Shown: piece after piece, positions 54,156 to 62,099 of the stretch
How the letters are laid out: every line of letters begins with the position of its first letter
How positions within the stretch are numbered: position 1 is the stretch's first letter
Assembly: GCF_009901585.1 (NCBI RefSeq)
Contig: NZ_WXYO01000001.1
Span: 186,001-250,000 of the forward strand
DNA: 64,000 nt
Reading direction: 5' to 3'
From: Poritiphilus flavus
GTDB lineage: Bacteria; Bacteroidota; Bacteroidia; Flavobacteriales; Flavobacteriaceae
The notes under the pieces: generated by a model
The model's input: the letters and a program-made list of their open reading frames with translations, nothing else
Told to the model about the DNA's origin: nothing
Database searches by the model: none
Made by a program: the position numbers and the translations under genes

Positions 54156-55946
54156 CTAATAGTTTTCAGGCGTAACATCTGCAAAGCGAAAACCCAAGTA
54201 GATGTCATCAATTTTGGCTGTAGTGGCACCTCCACTAAATTTAAAACCGATTCCCTGCCAGCCACCGTTCAGTTCAGGAGCGGCAAAGGATACTGCCTCT
54301 GTTCCGTTAGCGGGTTCACTACCTGGGGTAGGATTGACAAACACCCGAACCAGATCAGGGTCGGCGGTTCCATTGGTTTCAATCTTGGCAACCAGCCATA
54401 GCGGACCATCCTCTACTGTCACGTCTGTAGCGTCTATGTTATTGAAAGGTCCGAAGGTCATTATGCCAAGAGGGGCGCCTGGAGAGATGGTTTTACCAAT
54501 TCCCAAAAACTGGCCATTCGGTCCACCCCCGCCAAAGTCTTCTGAATCATTATCGACCAACATGACCACCAATTCACCAGTATCGTCGGTTGCGCCTTCA
54601 AACTCTGCTTGAAAAGCAAACCAGTACGTACGCCCATCATCCAAATAAGTTTCCGACAATCCTCGTTTATAGCGCGTTGCGCCAACACTTGCATCCAGCA
54701 ATAGGGAATTTCCTGTTGTTTCTACTGAGAGTGTACTATTTTCAATTCCTCCTGCTACTACATTTACTTCACCCCCAGATAATCTGGCCCATGGGCCTGA
54801 CCATCCATCCTCGGCAGCACCTTGTCCCTCTGTGGTAGCGTCAACAGTATAACTATCGAAGGTTTCAAAAACTACGGGTGGAAGGTCTAGATAATTTAGA
54901 GGCGTCACATCTTGAAAGGTATTCCCGATGTAGATGTCATCAATTTTTACTGAGGAAGCATTTCCGCCGCTGTACTTAAAGCCAACTCCTTGCCATCCAC
55001 CACTGAGTTCAGGGGCAGCAAAGGATACAGCCTCCGTACCATCAGCAGGTTCGGTACCGGGAGTAGGATTGACAAACAATCGGACTAAGTCGGGGTCAGC
55101 GGTTCCATTGGTCTCTATCTTGGCTACCAACCATAGCGCACCATCCGCCGTCACATCGGTTGCCTCTACATTATTAAAAGGTCCGAAAGTCATTATACCC
55201 AAGGCACCAGGGGTAATGGTTTTACCAATACCCAAAAATTGGCCATCTCCTCCGCCTGCTCCGAAATTTTCACTGTCGTTATCGACCAACATCAGCTGTA
55301 CTTCACCACCATCTAGCTCCGTATTGTTAAAGTCCGCTTGAAAAGCGAACCAGTACGTATTGCCATTATCCAAATAGGGGGTTGAGAAATTGCGTTTGTA
55401 GCGCGTATTGGCACCGCTTGCGTCCAATAAGAGAGCATTTCCTGAAGATTCCACTGCAAGTGAATTGTTTAAAATTCCATCGGACACCACATTTACATCA
55501 TCTCCATCCAATCTTGTCCATGCCCCTGCCCATCCATCCGAAGCGGTACCTTGTCCTTCTACAGAAGCATCGGCAGTGTAGCTATCGAACGATTCAAAGA
55601 CTACCGGTGGTAGCGGTTGTACAGGTTCAGTAACCGTAACTGTTCTTTGAAATTGGTCTTCTCCTGAACTATTGCTGGAAGTTAAAACAACTGTGTAAGT
55701 ACCTCCTTCTACGTAGGTATGGGTTGGATTTTCTTCAGTGGACGTTTGCCCATCACCAAAATCCCAGCTGAAACTATCAGGATTATCAACTGATCCATTT
55801 CTAAAAGTAACAGTAAGGTCAGCCACATCGAACGTAAATAACGTATATGGCGCATCTATGGTTAGGTCATCCTCCTTGCACCCAATCAAAATAACCATTG
55901 ATAGGATTAAATGCAGGATTAGCGCAGAACTAAGTTTGGTCTTCAT
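54156..55946 (-). CDS. Surface glycan-binding lipoprotein with PKD and two tandem lectin-like domains
   Basis: A 596-residue lipoprotein (signal ending MVILIGC). A PKD domain (about 30-107, FSWDFGDGQTSTEENPTHTY) is followed by two copies of a roughly 235-residue beta domain (about 112-345 and 348-596). The copies share PPVVFE(S/T)FDSYT, TYWFAFQA(D/E)F, FLGIGKTI(T/S)PGA, GIMTFGPFNN and VKIDDIYIGN/AKIDDIYLGF. In SusCD operons the gene after susD encodes the surface glycan-binding protein, which fits here. The fold resembles concanavalin-like binding modules. The gene lies 52 bases after susD; 161 bases to the hairpin that follows contain no gene. Confidence 0.85.
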   Translation of the reverse strand: MKTKLSSALILHLILSMVILIGCKEDDLTIDAPYTLFTFDVADLTVTFRNGSVDNPDSFSWDFGDGQTSTEENPTHTYVEGGTYTVVLTSSNSSGEDQFQRTVTVTEPVQPLPPVVFESFDSYTADASVEGQGTASDGWAGAWTRLDGDDVNVVSDGILNNSLAVESSGNALLLDASGANTRYKRNFSTPYLDNGNTYWFAFQADFNNTELDGGEVQLMLVDNDSENFGAGGGDGQFLGIGKTITPGALGIMTFGPFNNVEATDVTADGALWLVAKIETNGTADPDLVRLFVNPTPGTEPADGTEAVSFAAPELSGGWQGVGFKYSGGNASSVKIDDIYIGNTFQDVTPLNYLDLPPVVFETFDSYTVDATTEGQGAAEDGWSGPWARLSGGEVNVVAGGIENSTLSVETTGNSLLLDASVGATRYKRGLSETYLDDGRTYWFAFQAEFEGATDDTGELVVMLVDNDSEDFGGGGPNGQFLGIGKTISPGAPLGIMTFGPFNNIDATDVTVEDGPLWLVAKIETNGTADPDLVRVFVNPTPGSEPANGTEAVSFAAPELNGGWQGIGFKFSGGATTAKIDDIYLGFRFADVTPENY

Positions 55947-55998
55947 ATCGTTATATTTTTTAACTCATTAATAATTATAATTTGGCAAACAATATTCA

Positions 55999-57468
55999 TT
56001 ACCAGCCTTCATTTTGCGTAAAGCCAAATTCTTCGACTTGTCCCAGGGGAATGCCCAATAATGTTCTAATATTGGTATATGCTTCGGCCGGGACTGTGGG
56101 TTTTTGTGCTTTTTGGTCAATTCCATGAGCGGTCATGACCTCGACGGCCTTGCCGGTTCGCAGCAAATCAAACCAGCGATGGTTTTCAAAAGCCAATTCC
56201 CTACGGCGTTCATCAGCAATGGTCTGCTCCAAATCCGATGATTCTTCGGTACTTAAACCTGGGTCTGGCATTGACCTACTCCTGACCTGCAACAATAGTG
56301 GGACGGGGTCGCCACCACCTGTCTCTTCGTAACATTCCGCCAGCATCAACAGAGCATCGGCATAGCGAAACATCGGAAAGTTGACATCTTGGGCGTTAGT
56401 CCCCACAACCTCAAAACCATAATTGAATTTGCTCATCCAGGGTTCTACTGTCGTTCCATCATCATAAAAAGAGATATTATGGAGAAAACGAGCATCATCG
56501 GCATCGTATAAATCGATGAGGCTTTGGGTCGGCTGGTTTTGTCCGGCCCTGGATCCTGCGGGACCATTCTCACCCAGGATATCACTGCCGCTATTGAAGG
56601 GCACGAATCTCGAAATAAAGTCAGAACCCTGGCCCAATGCAAAAGAGTATTGTATTTCAAACACCATTTCACTGTTGTTCTTGTTGTCAGGCGCAAAAAT
56701 ACTCGCATAGTCAGCCTGTAAGGAATAACTCAAACCTTGTATTTGTTCCAACAACGCTTCTGCCGCTGGAAACTCTTGAAGAGCCATATGCATTTTTGCC
56801 TTGAGCATCAATGCGGCTCCGAGGGTCGCCCTACCGCTTTCGGTATTGTTTTGGTTGGGTAATAGGTCAATGGCCTCCTGTGTATCCGCTAATATGTTCG
56901 TGTACACCTGGTCCACGGGAGTCCTAACTAAAAATTCATCCGATAGGATTTCTTCCGGGGAGTCTCCCGCCGAGGTCACATAAGGTACATCGCCAAAGAG
57001 TTGCACAAGATTAAAATAGAACCAACTGCGCAAGAATAGGATTTCTCCCCTGCGGATGTCTTTTATAGCTTCATCGTTAAAGGTGACCCCATCGATACTC
57101 TCCAAAGCAAAGTTGACCCTGGAAATGCCTGAATAGCTTGTATTCCAGTAACCACCGAGATTGGGATTTGCCGATAGCATCAAGAATAAATCAACCTCTT
57201 CATTGCTGATGCCACCTCTGTCAGCAGGATTAAACTGAAAAGAACTGTTGTCGGACCGATTTTCACCGAATCGCCAATGCTCACCATTCATCAATCTTCG
57301 GTTGGTATTGTATATTCCTGCTATCGCCTGATTGATTTGATCTTCGGTCTCAAAGAAATTCTGAGGGGTCTGAAAGGTTTCAGGCGCCTGATCCAAAAAA
57401 TCATCACAGCCCACAAAAAGGAAGATAGTGGTCGATAGTAGCATTGATAATATCGTGTTGTTCTTCAT
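55999..57468 (-). CDS. SusD/RagB-family glycan-binding lipoprotein
   Basis: A 489-residue outer-membrane lipoprotein. ATG at 57468 is chosen because it lies after the susC stop and gives a clean lipoprotein signal (MKNNTILSMLLSTTIFLFVGC); an earlier in-frame ATG at 57492 would overlap susC. Family features are FLDQAPETFQTPQNFFETEDQ, LRSWFYFNLVQLFGDVP, AKMHMALQEFPAAEALLEQI and the end RRRELAFENHRWFDLLRTGKA. It forms the lid of the SusCD importer. Confidence 0.95.
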   Translation of the reverse strand: MKNNTILSMLLSTTIFLFVGCDDFLDQAPETFQTPQNFFETEDQINQAIAGIYNTNRRLMNGEHWRFGENRSDNSSFQFNPADRGGISNEEVDLFLMLSANPNLGGYWNTSYSGISRVNFALESIDGVTFNDEAIKDIRRGEILFLRSWFYFNLVQLFGDVPYVTSAGDSPEEILSDEFLVRTPVDQVYTNILADTQEAIDLLPNQNNTESGRATLGAALMLKAKMHMALQEFPAAEALLEQIQGLSYSLQADYASIFAPDNKNNSEMVFEIQYSFALGQGSDFISRFVPFNSGSDILGENGPAGSRAGQNQPTQSLIDLYDADDARFLHNISFYDDGTTVEPWMSKFNYGFEVVGTNAQDVNFPMFRYADALLMLAECYEETGGGDPVPLLLQVRSRSMPDPGLSTEESSDLEQTIADERRRELAFENHRWFDLLRTGKAVEVMTAHGIDQKAQKPTVPAEAYTNIRTLLGIPLGQVEEFGFTQNEGW

Positions 57469-57478
57469 CACAGTATTT

Positions 57479-60400
57479 TTAAAATGTAACATTTACACCC
57501 AATGTGTAGATTCTCGAAATGGGATATGCCCCGTAGTTTACGTTCCTGACCAAAGCGGTATCAGCAGAACGGTTGATTTCGGGATTGCCCATGTCATATT
57601 CCGTGAACAAAAACGGGTTTTGGATACTGGTATAAATTCTCGCATTTTTGAAAAAATTTCCCAATTCTTTCCCATTGAAATTGTAACCCAGGGTAATATT
57701 TCTGACCCAGAGATAATCGGCATCGTCTACAGATAGTGAGTTTGGCAAACGAAATCGTTGCCTGCTGAGGTCGCTAGCCGTACCAGGAATTGTCTTTGTC
57801 GTGGGGTCATCACCTGGCCGCCATCGGTTCAGCTGCCTTCTATCTACATTGAATACCCCATCTTGGTTGCCATTGTACTGGTTGGTACCATTAAAGATCT
57901 GTTGGCCGACTGCACCTGCGAAGATGACGCTCAAGTCTAAATCTTTATATCGAAAATTATGCACCATACCGTAAATAAAGTCAGGATTTGGATTGCCAAT
58001 AATCACAAAATCTTCTTGATCTCCGAGTACTCCATCACCGTTGCCATCTTCATATTTGAGGGATCCCTCGACAGCACCCGGATATTTTGGCACATTGGGG
58101 TCATCAATCTCCGCTTGGGTAAACAAACCCGTTACGTTAAAACCACGATATAGGCCCACTTGTTCGCCAATTGCGGTTTCCGTGAACTGTCTTGCTATGG
58201 CACCCCGCCTGATAAATCCGGCTTCAGCCGCAAGGTCGAGCACTTTGCTGCGATTTCGGGTAAAGTTAAAGTTGGCATCCCATTGAAAATCCTTACCGTT
58301 GAACACGTTACTCAGGCGAAGCTCAACTTCAAAACCTTTATTTTCTATGCTGCCTAAATTGGTCAGAATATTGCCAAAACCCGAAGTTCTCGGAAGTGGT
58401 AAATCAGAGATAAAACCTTCGGTTTCAATATCATAATAATCTATACCCAAGAAAATTTTATCGTTCAAAAAGCCTAGATCAAGACCCAAATTGAGTTCTT
58501 TGGCTTCTTCCCATGTCAATAGGGAGTTTGGTAACGCGGTTACCGCGCTTCCCGCAGCAATGTTTCCATCAAATACATAATCCGGATTAGACGCATTTGG
58601 GTCAGAGGGATTGATCCTTCCCTGCGCTTGAAAGTCTCCAATGTTTGCATTGCTACCACTGATACCGTAACCTCCCTCAAGCTTGAACTCTGAGATAGTA
58701 CTTTTAATACTTTCCCAGAAGGGTTCGTTGGAGATACGCCATGCAGCAGCGACGGATGGGAAATTACCATATCGAGTATTCGCACCGAACCGTGAGGAGC
58801 CATCCCTACGAATGGTGCCTGTTACGTAATATTTATTTTTGTAAGCATAATCCAACCTGCCGATAATTGAGACCAGACTATTCTCGCCTGCCGCACCCCG
58901 TCCAGTAAAATTGTTTACGTTTTCGGGATCGACGTTGTCAGAATCAGGAATTCGAATTGATTCATCAATAATATTCACCGCATTTATTATGGTATTGTCA
59001 AATCTTCTATTTTCCATAGTAAAACCAGCAAGAACATCGATTCTATGGTCGTCGGAAATGGTGGTAGAATAGGTCAGAGTGTTTTCCCAGATCCAATTAA
59101 AGTTGGTAAACTCACTGATACTCGCCCGTGCTTGTCTGGTACCCAGCAAATTGGGAGTCAAGGCACCATCCCCTGGAAAATCAGAGGGTTCAAAGCTGGT
59201 GTTTCTTCTGTCGGTGTATTGGATGGATCCAAAGGTTCTTGCGGTCAGCCCTTCCAAAATATCAACCTCTATGAAAGACCCTGCCAATACCTGGTTGGTG
59301 CGTCGATTGTCTTCTCTGGCGGTCAACAAATACACTGGATTCACATTGTAAAATGGAATGACATCTCCTAAGGCCACGTTGGTCAGTTCGCCATTTTCGT
59401 CAAAAACGGGTGCTGAAGGGTCTGTCCACCGAGATAGTGGAACTGCCGAAAAAATGTTGAAATTGTCTCTTCCGGCATCGGTTCTGCCCCCTGTTGCAAT
59501 GGTTTGGGTGGGTGCCAGGTTCAAACCAAATCGAATATTGTCCGTTACATTGACATCTATGTTTGCCCTGATACTATATCGCTTAAAATTAGTGTTGATC
59601 AATGTACCGTCTTGGTTGGTGTAGTTCGTTGAAATATTGTACCGGACATTTTCCGTACCACCGTTGATGCCAATATTATATTCAGAAATTGGAGCGCTTC
59701 GGGTAATCTCATCAAACCAATTTGTACCTTCTCCCAAATCTCCCAAAGTAATCAAACGGTCTAGATCAGCTATCTCACTTTGTCCCAAAGCACCTGTAGC
59801 GAAAAGCCTGTCTTCAAAAAATTCTATTCTGTAACGTCGTAATTCTTCCGCGTTCAATACATCGGGCTGCTCAAATTCGGGAACGGTCTGAAAGCCTGTT
59901 GAGGTTCCGAAGGTAATTGTAGGCTTTCCTACTTTACCGCGTTTTGTGGTAATCACCACAACCCCATTGGAGGCCCGAGAACCATAAATTGCTTTTGCAG
60001 AAGCATCCTTAAGTACGCTAATGGATTCAATACTATTGGGGTCTATGGAACTGAGCACAAAATTATCACGTTGACTGTTGACATTGCCCAGTGGAATACC
60101 GTCCACAACATACAAAGGAGCATTGTTATCTCCAGTTGAGGCCACACCGCGAATCAAAATCTCGGGACCGCCTCCCGGAGCTCCGTTTTGACGTAGCTGT
60201 ACTCCCGAAACCTGGCCTGAAAGAGCCTGTTCAAAAGTTGTGATGGGCTGTTCTTCAATGCCCTTGGCCTGAATGGTTGATACGGCACCGGTGAGGTCTT
60301 CGCGATTTCGGGTTCCATAGCCAATGACCACCACTTCGTCTAATTTTGCAGTACTCTCGTCGAGAGTGATGTCTATTGTAGTCCTTCCATCTATGACCAC

Positions 60401-60694
60401 CTCTTTGTCAGCAAAACCGAGGTAGGAAAATACCAGGGTGTTCGCATCTTCTGGTACCTGTAAACTGTAATTACCATCAAAATCAGCGGATGTCCCGATC
60501 GTCGTTCCCTTCACTATAACATTTACCGCAGGCAATGGCGTCCCATTAGCATCGGTTACCTGGCCACTTATGGTTCTTTGTTGGCCAAAAGCTGAAAAAA
60601 AGCCGAAAGCTAACAGAAGAAAAAGAGGTGTTGCCTGAAATGATCGATAACCCCTTTTTGACGGTGTTTCTTTCATAATCATACGTTTAGTCAT
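57479..60694 (-). CDS. SusC/RagA-family TonB-linked outer membrane transporter
   Basis: A 1071-residue TonB-dependent barrel that imports oligosaccharides. A signal peptide (ATPLFLLLAFGFFSAFG) precedes the carboxypeptidase-regulatory-like domain (ISGQVTDANGTPLPAVNVIV), the SusC hallmark DEVVVIGYGTRNREDLTGAV and plug (GGPEILIRGVAS, PLYVVDGIPLGNV). The barrel ends YPISRIYTLGVNVTF. It is the first gene of the minus-strand operon, with the regulator-binding motif about 100 bases upstream. Confidence 0.96.
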   Translation of the reverse strand: MTKRMIMKETPSKRGYRSFQATPLFLLLAFGFFSAFGQQRTISGQVTDANGTPLPAVNVIVKGTTIGTSADFDGNYSLQVPEDANTLVFSYLGFADKEVVIDGRTTIDITLDESTAKLDEVVVIGYGTRNREDLTGAVSTIQAKGIEEQPITTFEQALSGQVSGVQLRQNGAPGGGPEILIRGVASTGDNNAPLYVVDGIPLGNVNSQRDNFVLSSIDPNSIESISVLKDASAKAIYGSRASNGVVVITTKRGKVGKPTITFGTSTGFQTVPEFEQPDVLNAEELRRYRIEFFEDRLFATGALGQSEIADLDRLITLGDLGEGTNWFDEITRSAPISEYNIGINGGTENVRYNISTNYTNQDGTLINTNFKRYSIRANIDVNVTDNIRFGLNLAPTQTIATGGRTDAGRDNFNIFSAVPLSRWTDPSAPVFDENGELTNVALGDVIPFYNVNPVYLLTAREDNRRTNQVLAGSFIEVDILEGLTARTFGSIQYTDRRNTSFEPSDFPGDGALTPNLLGTRQARASISEFTNFNWIWENTLTYSTTISDDHRIDVLAGFTMENRRFDNTIINAVNIIDESIRIPDSDNVDPENVNNFTGRGAAGENSLVSIIGRLDYAYKNKYYVTGTIRRDGSSRFGANTRYGNFPSVAAAWRISNEPFWESIKSTISEFKLEGGYGISGSNANIGDFQAQGRINPSDPNASNPDYVFDGNIAAGSAVTALPNSLLTWEEAKELNLGLDLGFLNDKIFLGIDYYDIETEGFISDLPLPRTSGFGNILTNLGSIENKGFEVELRLSNVFNGKDFQWDANFNFTRNRSKVLDLAAEAGFIRRGAIARQFTETAIGEQVGLYRGFNVTGLFTQAEIDDPNVPKYPGAVEGSLKYEDGNGDGVLGDQEDFVIIGNPNPDFIYGMVHNFRYKDLDLSVIFAGAVGQQIFNGTNQYNGNQDGVFNVDRRQLNRWRPGDDPTTKTIPGTASDLSRQRFRLPNSLSVDDADYLWVRNITLGYNFNGKELGNFFKNARIYTSIQNPFLFTEYDMGNPEINRSADTALVRNVNYGAYPISRIYTLGVNVTF

Positions 60695-60795
60695 TTTGTA
60701 CAGTTAGAATTTTTGGAGGGTTGGATATTAACACCTAAAAAACACTAGGAAAAACCAAACCTGTCCTCAATACTAAGATGATGTATAAAGAAATC

Positions 60796-60817
60796 TATCC
60801 TGTACTGTACTGTTAGG
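60796..60817 (-). promoter_or_regulatory. Probable regulator-binding motif upstream of susC
   Basis: On the plus strand this is TAT then CCTGTACTGTACTGTTAGG. Its reverse complement matches 62018-62039 at 21 of 22 positions, in the same orientation relative to the downstream gene. It lies 102 bases upstream of the susC start. The candidate ligand is the adjacent GntR-type regulator. Confidence 0.7.
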
Positions 60818-60869
60818 GTAGGCTGTCAGCCAGAGAAGTGAATTGCTTAGTAACCCAGAAAACAAAGGC

Positions 60870-61934
60870 TCAAATTGATTTTCTGTCGATAAAGTTAAAA
60901 TCGTTCTTTTTGATCACTTTTTCATCCTTGAGCAGCATAGCCGCTGCCTCAGAACCCATCTTAACAAAGTCCGTGCTGATCACCGTAATACCGAGCAATT
61001 CCTTTAAAGGAGTTTCATTATAAGAGATGATCCCGATATCTTCGCCCAGTTTGTAGTGGCGGTCCCGAACCTGTTTAACCAGGTTGACCAGGTCTGATTC
61101 CTCTATGGTGATAAAAAGATCTCTTGTGCGCAACTCCATACTGTCATAGATCTCATCCAGGATCTCATAGTCTAAGATGTGCTCTGCACAAAACTTTTTG
61201 AATCCGGTAATAATCCCCTTTGGATATGGATAAACAGATTTATTCGGGTAAACTAAAATGACCTTCCGGTAGTTCTTAATTTTGTCCAGACCAACCGTAA
61301 GAGCATTGTAGATGTCTTCGGAGAAATCCTGGTAGATCCTCCCTGCTTTCATCGAAAGGCTAAGGATGTTCCGGTCCAAAATGATCAGCTTCTCCTCGGG
61401 AATTTTGCGGATCACCTCCAGGATCTCATCGGTACAGCCCATATGTTGCAGGCTTTCATCCTTGAAGTGAGGCATTATAACGTATTGATCATAGGCTGTG
61501 ACCTTATCGGAAAGGATGGCCACAAATACTGAGGGTTCGCAATGATAAATATGGAGGTCGACATCGGCTTTGGATCCCAGAGTGGCCACAAAGGAGTTAA
61601 AAATCCGCATCTTGTAGGTGCTCAACTTATTGATCAGAAAAAGGACTTTGATCTTAGAAGAAAAATCAGTCCGGGCCACATAGTATCCCTTTCCCTTGAC
61701 GGACTCAATGATATTCTGCTGCCGCAGTATGCTGTATGCTTTTTCTACCGTATCTCTTGAAAGCAGGCATTCTTCACTTACTTCATTTATGGAAGGAATC
61801 TTTTCACCCTTTTGCAAAAAACCTTTACCAATGGCATCTCGCAGAGAATCCACGATCTGTCTGTACTTAGGGATCCTCGAATCCACATCCACCGTAATGT
61901 GTTGAATACTGTACTGTGACATAGCCTTACTCAT
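60870..61934 (-). CDS. GntR-type transcriptional regulator with sugar-binding domain
   Basis: A 354-residue regulator. The winged helix-turn-helix is GntR-like (IPKYRQIVDSLRDAIGKGFL, GEKIPSINEVSEECLLSRDTV, GKGYYVARTD). Residues about 95-350 form a periplasmic-binding-protein-like ligand domain (KVILVYPNKSVYPYPKGII, IGIISYNETPLKELLGITVI, MGSEAAAMLL), as in AraR-type regulators. It is divergent from the aldolase gene and transcribed in the same direction as, but separately from, the susC operon. The likely effector is rhamnose or a catabolic intermediate. Confidence 0.9.
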   Translation of the reverse strand: MSKAMSQYSIQHITVDVDSRIPKYRQIVDSLRDAIGKGFLQKGEKIPSINEVSEECLLSRDTVEKAYSILRQQNIIESVKGKGYYVARTDFSSKIKVLFLINKLSTYKMRIFNSFVATLGSKADVDLHIYHCEPSVFVAILSDKVTAYDQYVIMPHFKDESLQHMGCTDEILEVIRKIPEEKLIILDRNILSLSMKAGRIYQDFSEDIYNALTVGLDKIKNYRKVILVYPNKSVYPYPKGIITGFKKFCAEHILDYEILDEIYDSMELRTRDLFITIEESDLVNLVKQVRDRHYKLGEDIGIISYNETPLKELLGITVISTDFVKMGSEAAAMLLKDEKVIKKNDFNFIDRKSI

Positions 61935-61939
61935 TATGA

Positions 61940-61958
61940 ACTCACCACTTCTGTGAGT
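61940..61958 (-). promoter_or_regulatory. Palindrome before the regulator start codon
   Basis: ACTCAC (61940-61945) and GTGAGT (61953-61958) are inverted repeats 7 bases apart, six bases upstream of the regulator ATG. It could be an autoregulatory operator or a leader hairpin limiting translation. Confidence 0.4.
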
Positions 61959-62017
61959 CTATTGCTACCTCAAAAATATTCAATTAAAAATAGATTCGTA
62001 AGATTTAACTATCTTGA

Positions 62018-62039
62018 CCTAACAGTATAGTACAGGATA
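62018..62039 (+). promoter_or_regulatory. Probable regulator-binding motif between regulator and aldolase genes
   Basis: CCTAACAGTATAGTACAGG followed by ATA, 61 bases before the aldolase ATG and 84 bases before the divergent regulator ATG. It is nearly identical to the motif upstream of susC. Confidence 0.7.
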
Positions 62040-62099
62040 CACATACGCTGTAGTTGCCCTACTTTCGTCTCAATGGTCGCTTAAAATTTCCAATGAATT

